A DNA stretch of 5,880 bases from Natrialbaceae archaeon Tc-Br11_E2g1. GTDB lineage: Archaea; Halobacteriota; Halobacteria; Halobacteriales; Natrialbaceae. The notes below the pieces were generated by a model that ran no database searches, was not told the DNA's origin, and worked only from the letters and a program-made list of their open reading frames with translations. Positions 1 through 5,712 of this stretch are shown here, piece after piece. Position 1 is the first letter of the stretch; each line of letters opens with the position of its first letter. A program made the translations under genes and the position numbers. Location of the stretch: contig LKNC01000181.1 of the NCBI GenBank assembly GCA_001564255.1, positions 1-5,880 of the forward strand, in the 5' to 3' direction.

Positions 1-774
1 CTCCGGCCCGACCTCGAGGTCCAGCGTCGGCTCGTCTCGATCGGCTATCCGGCGACGCTGGACGGCTGGGCGCGCAGTTTCGCTTCCGTCGCGATGGCCG
101 GTTTCGTCGCCCGTTTCGGTGCCGCGCCGACCGCCGCCTACGGCATCGGCATCAGACTGATGTCGGTCACCTGGACCGTCGCCGCGGCCGTCGGCCAGGC
201 GACCGCGACCGGCGTCGGCCAGAACCTCGGCGCGGGGATCCCCGCCCGGGCCGAATCCGTCGCTCGAGTCGCGACAGCGGGCACGATGGCCGCCATCTTC
301 CTCGTGGCGGGGATCGTCTTCGCCTTCCCCGCCCAGTCGATCGCGATCTTCACCGGCGACCCGGAGGTGATCGCCGAGGGCGTCCGTTTCCTGCGGATCA
401 CCACACCCGCCTGGGCGCTCTTTGCCGGCGTGATGGTCCTCCAGGGGGCCTTCCGCGGGGCCGGGAACACCCGGGAAGCGATGGTCCTCTCTTTGCTCTC
501 GCGGTGGGTCTTCCGGGTCCCCGTCGCGCTCGTGCTCGCCTTTACCGCCGTGACGGTCCCGGGGACTGCGATCACGCTTTCGACCGTCGGCGCGATCGAC
601 CTCGGGGTGGCCGGCATCTGGTGGGCGTTCGCGGTCGGGGCGACCCTCTCTTTCGTCGTCGGCGTCGTCTGGTTCCGGCTGGGGACGTGGAAAGAGTCGG
701 TGCTCGAGGGAGGGAAACGGACCCCCGACGGGCCAGCGGAGAGCCCCGACGGTGAGACCGACCCCGTCGACTGA
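1..774 (+). CDS. MATE-family multidrug/cation efflux transporter, C-terminal part (5' end outside window)
   Basis: This is an integral membrane antiporter of the MATE (NorM/DinF-like) family, which exports drugs or organic cations using a Na+ or H+ gradient. The frame is open from base 1, so the 257 residues seen are the C-terminal part of a protein that usually has about 450-500 residues and 12 helices. Visible family features are IGYPATL at the start of the second lobe (residues 14-20), VARFGAAPTAAYGIGIRL (36-53), VGQNLGAG (72-79) and the conserved LQGAFRGAGNTREAM (147-161, usually G-A-G-D-T). Four to five hydrophobic helices follow in order, and the chain ends in a short charged, Pro/Asp/Glu-rich cytoplasmic tail (about 230-257). 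An internal ATG at 94 is not the start, because conserved MATE sequence continues upstream of it. The family assignment is firm; the substrate cannot be read from sequence. It is convergent with the purine gene at 855-1934. Confidence 0.9.
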   Translation, partial: LRPDLEVQRRLVSIGYPATLDGWARSFASVAMAGFVARFGAAPTAAYGIGIRLMSVTWTVAAAVGQATATGVGQNLGAGIPARAESVARVATAGTMAAIFLVAGIVFAFPAQSIAIFTGDPEVIAEGVRFLRITTPAWALFAGVMVLQGAFRGAGNTREAMVLSLLSRWVFRVPVALVLAFTAVTVPGTAITLSTVGAIDLGVAGIWWAFAVGATLSFVVGVVWFRLGTWKESVLEGGKRTPDGPAESPDGETDPVD

Positions 775-854
775 GACTACTGGACAAACCGGTTTACACT
801 CGATCGCACTCGAACCGGGCGACGATCACCGGGAACGAATCACAACAGACCGTA
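775..854. other. Convergent intergenic spacer with a 10-bp palindrome
   Basis: This 80-bp spacer lies between the stops of the transporter (+) and the IMPDH/GMPR-family gene (-). It contains the perfect palindrome AAACCGGTTT at 786-795, 12 nt after the transporter stop. The palindrome has no loop and no long T-run follows on either strand, so terminator function is only a possibility. I see no gene in the spacer. Confidence 0.3.
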
Positions 855-1934
855 TCAGTCGTCGACTCGAGCCCGTTCGGTGCTGTCGACGGTGACCGTC
901 TCCCACTCCTGGTCGGTGTGGGCGCCCTCGCGTTCTTTCGCGCTCGGTGCGACCCGGATGAACTCGGCTTTGTCCCGTGCAGCCTCGATGGTGTGTCCGC
1001 CACAGTAGGAGAGTCCGGAGGCGATCCCCGCACAGAACTCCTCGGCGACGTCCGCTACGGGGCCCTTGTAGGGGGTCAGCCCTTCCACGCCCTCGTCGGC
1101 GCGGACGTCCCCCTCTTTGTCCGGGCGCTTTTCGGCCGCGGCCGTCGTCGCCATCCCACGTGAGCGTTTGTAGCGGACGCCGTCGATCTCGACGATCTCA
1201 CTCGGCGCTTCCTCGGTTCCCGCGAAGAGACTCCCCATCATCACCGTGTCCGCCCCGGCCATCAACGCCTTGACGGCGTCGCCGGAGGTCCGGATGCCGC
1301 CGTCTGCGATGACCGTAACCCCCAGGTCGTGGGCGACCTCCGCACAGTCGTCGACGGCCGTCAACTGCGGGACGCCCGCCCCGGCGACCTTCCGGGTCGT
1401 ACAGTGTGACCCCGGCCCGATCCCGACTTTCACACAGTCCGCGCCGGCGTCGGAGAGGTCACGAACGCCCTCGGGCGTGGCGACGTTGCCCGCCACGAGG
1501 GAGGCGTCGGGGTACTCCGTCCGGATCTCCGAGACCGCCTCGAGCGCCCTCTCTAGATGGCCGTGGGCGACGTCGACGACGACGGCACTCGCGCCGGCCT
1601 CGAGGACCGCGCCCGCTCGAGCGACGTAGTCCTCGTCGATGCCGAGGGCAGCGCCGACTGGAACGCCGGCGTCGGCGACGCGTTCGACCGCCCGACACTG
1701 CTCGTCGACGGTGAGAAACCGGTGGATCGTCCCGAAGCCACCCGCCTCGCCTAACGCGACCGCGAGGTCGGCTTCCGTCACCGTGTCCATCGCCGCCGAG
1801 ACCAACGGCGTCGGGAGGTCGATCCCCGGCGTGAGCTGTGTCGAGAGATCGACCTCCTCGCGGCTGTCGACCGGCGATCGCTGTGGTACGAGCAACACGT
1901 CCCCGTAACTCAACCCCGTTCGAAGCGAATCCAT
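855..1934 (-). CDS. IMP dehydrogenase / GMP reductase family enzyme without CBS domains (GMP reductase-like flap)
   Basis: A 359-aa TIM-barrel purine nucleotide oxidoreductase. IMPDH oxidises IMP to XMP; GMP reductase returns GMP to IMP. Visible motifs: FDVLL-like [12 protein letters not shown] (9-20), [12 protein letters not shown] (43-54), GNVAT (149-153), the catalytic loop [11 protein letters not shown] (171-181) with Cys178 and Thr180, the phosphate-binding DGGIRTSGD (211-219) and [11 protein letters not shown] (232-242). The barrel runs straight through where IMPDH carries its two CBS domains, which explains the length (classical IMPDH is about 490 aa). The flap from RGM (259) to E281 is short and reads RADEG, as in GMP reductase (RASEG/RAAEG). 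The IMPDH Arg-Tyr dyad is not seen. The tail [19 protein letters not shown] is instead IMPDH-like. ATG 1934 is preferred over ATG 2048 because family homology begins there and a TATA-like element sits about 34 nt upstream. Family certain, direction of reaction not. It is divergent from purS. Confidence 0.88.
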   Translation of the reverse strand: MDSLRTGLSYGDVLLVPQRSPVDSREEVDLSTQLTPGIDLPTPLVSAAMDTVTEADLAVALGEAGGFGTIHRFLTVDEQCRAVERVADAGVPVGAALGIDEDYVARAGAVLEAGASAVVVDVAHGHLERALEAVSEIRTEYPDASLVAGNVATPEGVRDLSDAGADCVKVGIGPGSHCTTRKVAGAGVPQLTAVDDCAEVAHDLGVTVIADGGIRTSGDAVKALMAGADTVMMGSLFAGTEEAPSEIVEIDGVRYKRSRGMATTAAAEKRPDKEGDVRADEGVEGLTPYKGPVADVAEEFCAGIASGLSYCGGHTIEAARDKAEFIRVAPSAKEREGAHTDQEWETVTVDSTERARVDD

Positions 1935-1960
1935 GACCGCCCGTAGCAAACAGTTCGGGG

Positions 1961-1973
1961 GACGTAAATCTAG
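1961..1973 (-). promoter_or_regulatory. Probable TATA-type promoter of the IMPDH/GMPR-family gene
   Basis: Read on the minus strand this is CTAGATTTACGTC, the only AT-rich patch in a GC-rich stretch. It is centred about 34 nt before the ATG at 1934. With the usual archaeal TATA-to-start distance of 25-27 nt, transcription would begin only a few bases before the ATG, giving a leaderless or near-leaderless mRNA. This supports 1934 over the longer start at 2048, which lies upstream of the element. Assigned by composition and spacing only. Confidence 0.5.
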
Positions 1974-2000
1974 GGAGTCCCGTGGGCGGGTGACGGTCGA

Positions 2001-2028
2001 CTCGGGCCGGGACGGGAGCCGACCCGAG
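2001..2028. repeat. Imperfect inverted repeat between the divergent purine promoters
   Basis: The left arm CTCGGGCCG (2001-2009) and right arm CGACCCGAG (2020-2028) pair at 8 of 9 positions around a 10-nt spacer. The repeat lies between the two promoter elements (1961-1973 and 2072-2085), where an operator controlling both directions could sit. In DNA this GC-rich, such arms also arise by chance, so a regulatory role is only suggested. Confidence 0.3.
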
Positions 2029-2071
2029 ATAGGCCGGAGGATATCCACGAACGTGTATCACGGCGTCAACC

Positions 2072-2085
2072 CGAAAGCGTTTTTG
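2072..2085 (+). promoter_or_regulatory. Probable BRE/TATA promoter of purS-purQ
   Basis: CGAAA (2072-2076) followed by GTTTTTG (2079-2085) resembles a haloarchaeal BRE plus T-rich TATA element. Its centre is about 28 nt upstream of the purS ATG at 2110. That places the expected transcription start within a few bases of the ATG, so the purS message is probably leaderless. In line with this, there is no Shine-Dalgarno sequence in the bases before 2110. Confidence 0.5.
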
Positions 2086-2109
2086 AGCACGGTTACGGGC
2101 TTCCATCTA

Positions 2110-2361
2110 ATGACTGCCTACACCGCGACGGTAACTATTCGACTCAAACACGGCGTGTTAGACCCCGAGGCGGAGACGACCCGGCGTGCGTTAGAGCGCC
2201 TCGGGTTCGACCTCGAGGACCTGCGTTCGGCGGATCGCTTCGAGATCGACCTCGAGGCCGAGGACGCTGGGGAGGCGACAGAGCGCGTCGACGAGATGGC
2301 ACAGCGCCTGCTTGCGAACCCGACGATCCACGACTACGACGTGGAGGTCGACGAGAGATAG
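2110..2361 (+). CDS. purS: Phosphoribosylformylglycinamidine synthase, PurS subunit
   Basis: An 83-aa protein matching PurS, normally about 80-90 aa. PurS is the small non-catalytic subunit that bridges PurL (synthetase) and PurQ (glutaminase) in the three-part FGAM synthase of archaea and Gram-positive bacteria. The complex converts FGAR to FGAM with ATP and glutamine, in the cytoplasm. Visible signature: start MTAYTATVTIRLKHGVLDPE (1-20; the K-x-G-V-L-D-P-E core is diagnostic), then TTRRALERLGF (23-33), an acidic strand, a helix DEMAQRLLANPTIHDYDVE (61-79) containing the conserved L-L-A-N-P, and a final strand. ATG 2110 is chosen because the signature starts there and a promoter lies about 28 nt upstream; the frame stays open upstream, but without PurS-like sequence. 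The stop is TAG. purQ follows 59 nt later on the same strand, presumably co-transcribed. purL is not in the window. Confidence 0.95.
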   Translation: MTAYTATVTIRLKHGVLDPEAETTRRALERLGFDLEDLRSADRFEIDLEAEDAGEATERVDEMAQRLLANPTIHDYDVEVDER

Positions 2362-2424
2362 ATGACGGTCTCATACACACTGATCGCGACCGTCGGCCCC
2401 GACACCGGGGGGTGGGGACTGTGA
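2362..2424 (+). CDS. 20-codon micro-ORF filling the purS-purQ gap (speculative)
   Basis: An ATG directly abuts the purS TAG, in the same frame. It opens a 20-codon frame starting MTVSYTLIATVGPD and ending GGWGL, whose TGA overlaps the purQ GTG as GTGA (2421-2424). A GGAGGT at 2343-2348, inside purS, could serve as ribosome-binding site, though its 13-nt spacing is longer than usual. The arrangement would allow ribosomes to pass from purS to purQ by coupled termination and reinitiation. A hydrophobic beta-strand followed by G-P-D is loosely reminiscent of the start of ACT-domain proteins, which might make this a remnant, but 20 residues cannot establish that. It may also be a chance open frame. 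Not a recognised protein. Confidence 0.25.
   Translation: MTVSYTLIATVGPDTGGWGL
2407..2417 (+). promoter_or_regulatory. Shine-Dalgarno-like tract that decides the purQ start
   Basis: GGGGGGTGGGG lies just before the purQ GTG at 2421. Its GGGGGTG part (2408-2414) approximates the archaeal GGAGGTG sequence, with 6 nt between it and that GTG. An alternative in-frame GTG at 2412 lies inside this tract and would leave no room for ribosome binding. PurQ family sequence also begins at the second GTG (M-T-V-A-I-V-R-F). Confidence 0.5.
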
Positions 2425-3107
2425 CGGTCGCGATCGTCCGTTTTGGCGGCTCGAACTGCGACCGCGACGCAGAACGCGCCCTCGAGCACTTGGAGATCGA
2501 CGCCGAGATCGTCTGGCACGAGGACGGCCTGCCCGACGGGACGACCGGGATCATGCTCCCCGGCGGGTTCTCCTACGGGGACTACCTCCGTGCCGGCGCG
2601 ATGGCCGCCCAGTCGCCGATCATGGACGAGGTCCGTGAGGCCGCCGGCGAGGGCGTTCCGATCCTCGGGGTCTGTAACGGCGCACAGGTCGGCTGTGAGT
2701 CCGGGCTGACCGAGGGCGCGTTCACGACCAACGAGAGCGCCCGGTTCCAGTGTGAACCCGTCTACCTGCGGGTCGAACGCGCCGATACGCCCTGGACCGA
2801 ACGCTACGAGGAAGGCGACGTGATCGAAGTGCCGATCGCCCACGGCGAGGGCCGCTACGAGATCACAGACGAGCGTCTCGAGGAACTCGAGGACGACGGC
2901 CGGATCCTCTTTCGGTACTGTACCGAAGACGGCGAACTCACCGACGAGGCCAACCCGAACGGCTCGAAACACAACGTCGCCGGGGTCCTCGGCGACCGCG
3001 AAACCGTCGCCGTGTTGATGCCCCATCCGGAGCGGGTGACCCTCCCCGACATCGGCAACACCGACGGCCAGGGCGTCCTCGAGGGGTTCGAACGCGCCGA
3101 CGCCTGA
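2421..3107 (+). CDS. purQ: Phosphoribosylformylglycinamidine synthase, PurQ glutaminase subunit
   Basis: A 228-aa class I glutamine amidotransferase that hydrolyses glutamine and passes ammonia to PurL for FGAM formation in de novo purine synthesis. Length is typical of PurQ. Seen in order: VAIVRFGGSNCDRD (3-16; P is usual where the first G of GG stands), MLPGGFSYGDYLRAGAMAA (45-63), the nucleophile elbow GVCNGAQ with Cys85 (83-89), NESARFQCEPVYLRVE (104-119), PIAHGEGRY (138-146, conserved in PurQ), NPNGSKHNVAGV (178-189) and the catalytic PHPER with His202 and Glu204 (201-205). All catalytic triad residues are present, so the subunit should be active. The start is GTG 2421, supported by homology and the upstream G-rich tract. 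It is downstream of purS on the same strand and ends 16 bp from the stop of the convergent surface-protein gene. Confidence 0.96.
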   Translation: MTVAIVRFGGSNCDRDAERALEHLEIDAEIVWHEDGLPDGTTGIMLPGGFSYGDYLRAGAMAAQSPIMDEVREAAGEGVPILGVCNGAQVGCESGLTEGAFTTNESARFQCEPVYLRVERADTPWTERYEEGDVIEVPIAHGEGRYEITDERLEELEDDGRILFRYCTEDGELTDEANPNGSKHNVAGVLGDRETVAVLMPHPERVTLPDIGNTDGQGVLEGFERADA

Positions 3108-3111
3108 TCCG

Positions 3112-3123
3112 GCCGATTTCGGC
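3112..3123. terminator. Small hairpin between convergent purQ and surface-protein stops
   Basis: GCCGA-TT-TCGGC (3112-3123) is a perfect 5-bp inverted repeat, which as RNA would form a 4-bp stem with an ATTT loop. It occupies almost the whole 16-bp gap between the purQ stop (3107) and the minus-strand stop (3124). Because it is symmetric it could act in both directions. There is no downstream T-run, so function is uncertain. Confidence 0.25.
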
Positions 3124-5712
3124 TCACTCGAGGCGTCGGACGAGCACGACGAGTGCCAGCGCGAGGACGGCGGCCCCGACGGTGAACCCGGGCTGGGAGT
3201 CGACGTCCTGACCGAAGGCGACGGTCTGTTCGGTCCCGTCCCCGCCGGCGTCACCGTCGTCCGCGTCGCCCGCTTCGAGTGTCACGTCCTCGCTTTCCCG
3301 TTCGCCGCCGACGGCGACCTCGTACTCGTACTCCCCGGGTTCGAGGTCGTCCGGCCCCTCGAGTTCGACGTCGCGCGTCTCGTCGGCCTCGAGGGTGAGG
3401 TCCGTTCCGTCGACTCGCTCACCGTCGATCGACATATTCGCCTCGAGGTCGACCACATCGCCTTCGTTCTCGACGGTGACGGTCGATATCGGACCGCCGT
3501 CTTCGGGAATCTCGTCCGGATGGTCGACGTCCTCGATACCCACGTCGGGCCCGTCGAGGACCTCGATCGCCCGAAACTCGTCGGTGTCGTCGACGTCGGG
3601 ACCGTCGACTATGAGGACGTAGTCGTCGGTCCCGGGGTCGTCGGGGACGTACTCGAGGTCGACCTCACTGACCGAACCGGGTTCGACGGTGACGGTTCCG
3701 TCGTCGGCTGGTTGGCCGTCGGCGAACGCCTCGACGACGGCTTCGCCCGACGAGTCACCGTGGTTCTCGAGGACGACGGTCGTTCGATGGGTCTCTCCTG
3801 TACGGACCTCCCCGGGGATATCCATTGAGTCGACGGAGATGTCCGCGCCGGCTTCATCCACTTCGAGGACCTCGACCGTCTGCGTCTCTTCGGTGTATTC
3901 GCTATCCGAGCCGACTACGACGAGGTAGTCGTCGGTCCCGGGGTCGTCGGGGACGTACTCGAGGTCGACCTCCGAGACGCCGCCCGGGTCGACTTCGACG
4001 TCCCGCCCGTCGACGTACTGCCCGTCGACGAACGCGTCGACCATAGCGTACCCGGAAGCGTCACCGTCATTCCCGAGGACGACCGTCGCCCGATGGGTTT
4101 CGCCGGCCGCTACCTCGGCGGGGACGTCGATCGACTCGACGGTGACCTCGGCGGCGTCGACGTCGCTTTCGGTTACCTCGATCTCCTCGAACCGTTCCGT
4201 GGTCTCGACGTCCGGCCCGTCGACGACGACGACGAGTTCGGACGTCCCCGGCTCCTCGAACACGAACGCCGACTCGACGGCGGTCGTGTCCCCGGGTTCG
4301 ACCGTCGCGACATCCTCGGTTACCGCGCCGTCGTGACCGACGAAGACGACCGCTTCGCCCGCCTCCTCTCCGGAGTTCTCGAGGACGATCGTGGCCGTGT
4401 GGGTCTCCCCCGCCTCGATCTCGGCCGGATACTCGAGGTCGCGGAGCTCGATCTCCGCGCTCGCCTCCTCGACGACGGTCGCCACCGTTTCCTCGACCGT
4501 TTCGCCGTCGGAGACGACCTCGAGTTCGATCTCGTCGCCGGCCTCGAGTTCGGACGTGTCGAACGCGACCTCGAAGGTCCCGTCGTTTCGGATCTCGGTA
4601 TCTTCCCGTTCGTTGACGACGTGGGGGTGGCTGTCGGCAGTGACGGTGATCTCGGTTCCGGGAAGCATCGAACTCTCCCCCGTGAGGTGTGCGTTCGGTT
4701 CCGAGCCGAGTTCCGGCGACGACGGATCGAACTCGAGGGTCCGTTCCTCGAGTTCGAAGGACGCTCGAACAGTCTCGTCGTCGTCGACGTAGGGGTTGTC
4801 GTCGTCGATCGTGAACTCGGCTTCGTACTCCTCGTCTACTTCGACGTCTTCACCGTCGGTGTCGAGAACGGCGTAGAAGACGCCGTCCTCCGGTGACGTG
4901 AACAGCTCCCCACTCTCGACGTCGAACTCGGGGGCGTTCCCGAACGCATCGGCTTCTCCCTCGACCGAAAGCGCGAGCCCCTCCGTTCCCGGATCGAGAT
5001 CCGAGGTGTCCTCGAGGTACGCGTAGAGTCCGGTCGCTTCGATCTCTACGACGACCCGATCGTCCATCGCGACCGAATCGACCTCGAGCATCCCGTTTCT
5101 GAGCTCGTCTACCGTTTCCGGATCGGAGCCCTCCGGGAGAGCGTGGACGCTCGCCCCCTCCGTTCGCCGTTCCTCGACTGTCAGCGTGTTCGCGTCCTGA
5201 AGGTCCCCGTCGGTCAACAGTTCTAGAACGTACCCTCCCTGGGGGAGTTGCCCCGGAAGGGGGTCGCCTTCCGGTGGGTTCGTCCGGTCGACCGTCTCCA
5301 CCGTCGTTCCGTCGCCGCCGGCGAAGACGTCTTCGGGGTCCGCGCCGTCCCAGCCGCCGGCCCGATAGGTGTCCATCTCGAGTTCGACGGTCCCGTCGTC
5401 GTTTTCGTCTGTCACCTCGATCGCCACTTCGTAGAAGGACTCCCCCTCGTCGAAAACATCGATCGTGGCGCTCCCGCCGGGATCGGAGAGGGTTGCATCG
5501 ATCGTCGCGACGTCACCTTCGGCCACCGTCACGTCGTCGATCGAGTAGCCGACCTGTGTCGCCGCGAGCTCCCCGTTCCCGGTTCCGTTCTGGCCCGTAT
5601 CACTCGAGGCCGCGGTCGCTCCCACGACGCCGCCCGTTATCACGACCGCCAGGACGGCGAGGACCACGACGCGTCTCATACCGCGTTCTGGCGGGCGACG
5701 TCGGCCACTCAT
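3124..5712 (-). CDS. Secreted S-layer-type surface protein with CARDB-like tandem repeats and PGF-CTERM anchor
   Basis: An 862-aa, very acidic extracellular protein. A basic N-terminus is followed by a hydrophobic stretch VVVLAVLAVVITGGVVGATA (15-34), read as a Sec signal peptide. Residues about 55-320 (YSIDDVTVAEGDVATIDATL onward) and 320-415 resemble the beta-rich N-terminal domains of haloarchaeal surface glycoproteins. Four Ig-like repeats of about 95-102 aa follow (419-816), with the CARDB-like pattern GETHxxTVVLxNxGD. An Asp/Gly-rich linker (813-839) leads to QPGFTVGAAVLALALVVLVRRLE-type PGF-CTERM: P-G-F at 841-843, one helix, then R-R. This signal is known to be cleaved and lipid-anchored by archaeosortase A. 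Two N-glycosylation sequons are seen (N42, N759). ATG 5712 overlaps the upstream stop as ATGA and has GGGGGATC just before it; ATG 5679 (Met12) is an alternative that fits the signal peptide more tightly. The ligand or exact role is unknown. Confidence 0.85.
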   Translation of the reverse strand: MSGRRRPPERGMRRVVVLAVLAVVITGGVVGATAASSDTGQNGTGNGELAATQVGYSIDDVTVAEGDVATIDATLSDPGGSATIDVFDEGESFYEVAIEVTDENDDGTVELEMDTYRAGGWDGADPEDVFAGGDGTTVETVDRTNPPEGDPLPGQLPQGGYVLELLTDGDLQDANTLTVEERRTEGASVHALPEGSDPETVDELRNGMLEVDSVAMDDRVVVEIEATGLYAYLEDTSDLDPGTEGLALSVEGEADAFGNAPEFDVESGELFTSPEDGVFYAVLDTDGEDVEVDEEYEAEFTIDDDNPYVDDDETVRASFELEERTLEFDPSSPELGSEPNAHLTGESSMLPGTEITVTADSHPHVVNEREDTEIRNDGTFEVAFDTSELEAGDEIELEVVSDGETVEETVATVVEEASAEIELRDLEYPAEIEAGETHTATIVLENSGEEAGEAVVFVGHDGAVTEDVATVEPGDTTAVESAFVFEEPGTSELVVVVDGPDVETTERFEEIEVTESDVDAAEVTVESIDVPAEVAAGETHRATVVLGNDGDASGYAMVDAFVDGQYVDGRDVEVDPGGVSEVDLEYVPDDPGTDDYLVVVGSDSEYTEETQTVEVLEVDEAGADISVDSMDIPGEVRTGETHRTTVVLENHGDSSGEAVVEAFADGQPADDGTVTVEPGSVSEVDLEYVPDDPGTDDYVLIVDGPDVDDTDEFRAIEVLDGPDVGIEDVDHPDEIPEDGGPISTVTVENEGDVVDLEANMSIDGERVDGTDLTLEADETRDVELEGPDDLEPGEYEYEVAVGGERESEDVTLEAGDADDGDAGGDGTEQTVAFGQDVDSQPGFTVGAAVLALALVVLVRRLE
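3619..3666 (-). repeat. 48-bp perfect direct repeat, copy in domain 3
   Basis: Identical base for base to 3925-3972, 306 bp away. On the minus strand it encodes EVDLEYVPDDPGTDDY (residues 683-698). Identity at the DNA level, including all third positions, is beyond what the flanking parts of the two domains show and points to recent duplication or gene conversion. Confidence 0.9.
3925..3972 (-). repeat. 48-bp perfect direct repeat, copy in domain 2
   Basis: Partner of 3619-3666. It encodes the same 16 residues (581-596 of the surface protein) in domain 2, offset by exactly 102 codons. Confidence 0.9.

Larger units (their letters stand above)
3265..4458 (-). repeat. Four tandem Ig-like (CARDB-type) domain repeats within the surface protein
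   Basis: Repeat 1 spans residues 419-513, repeat 2 521-618, repeat 3 623-721 and repeat 4 722-816. Repeats 1-3 share a P-x-E-(I/V)-x-x-GETH-(T/R)-x-T-(I/V)-VL-x-N core, then an A-V-V strand, a V-(E/D)-P-G turn and a closing E-V strand. Repeat 4 is more divergent (it has EIPEDGGPISTVTVENEGD in place of the GETH block). Repeats 2 and 3 have a period of exactly 102 codons. CARDB-type domains are commonly found in stalk-like surface proteins, so the array probably forms an extended spacer between the N-terminal domains and the membrane anchor. Confidence 0.7.

Noticed and set aside
138..617. 159-codon minus-strand open frame at the left
   Set aside because: Antisense to conserved MATE transporter motifs; Arg/Ala/Thr-rich shadow composition.
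1935..2048. Longer start (ATG 2048) for the IMPDH/GMPR-family gene, adding 38 residues
   Set aside because: The extra residues are Arg/Pro-rich and unlike the family N-terminus, and the likely TATA element lies inside this stretch.
1933..2109. Upstream in-frame extension of purS from 1933
   Set aside because: The added sequence overlaps the divergent promoter region and lacks PurS similarity; ATG 2110 gives the usual PurS length.
2412..2420. GTG 2412 as purQ start
   Set aside because: It sits inside the G-rich ribosome-binding tract and adds only M-G-T before the conserved PurQ N-terminus.
2334..3254. 306-codon open frame on the minus strand
   Set aside because: Antisense to purQ and running over the stop of the surface gene. 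purQ has clear catalytic motifs, so this is a shadow frame.
3400..4500. Frequent CTCGAG-like and GTCGTCG repeats resembling short dispersed repeats or CRISPR-like units
   Set aside because: They are explained by Asp/Glu/Val-rich coding with haloarchaeal codon choice (GAC, GAG, GTC). There is no regular spacer pattern.
4093..4896. 267-codon open frame on the plus strand
   Set aside because: Lies wholly antisense to the surface-protein gene. It has the repetitive D/R/G/V composition expected from the complement of acidic GC-rich codons and no recognisable domain.
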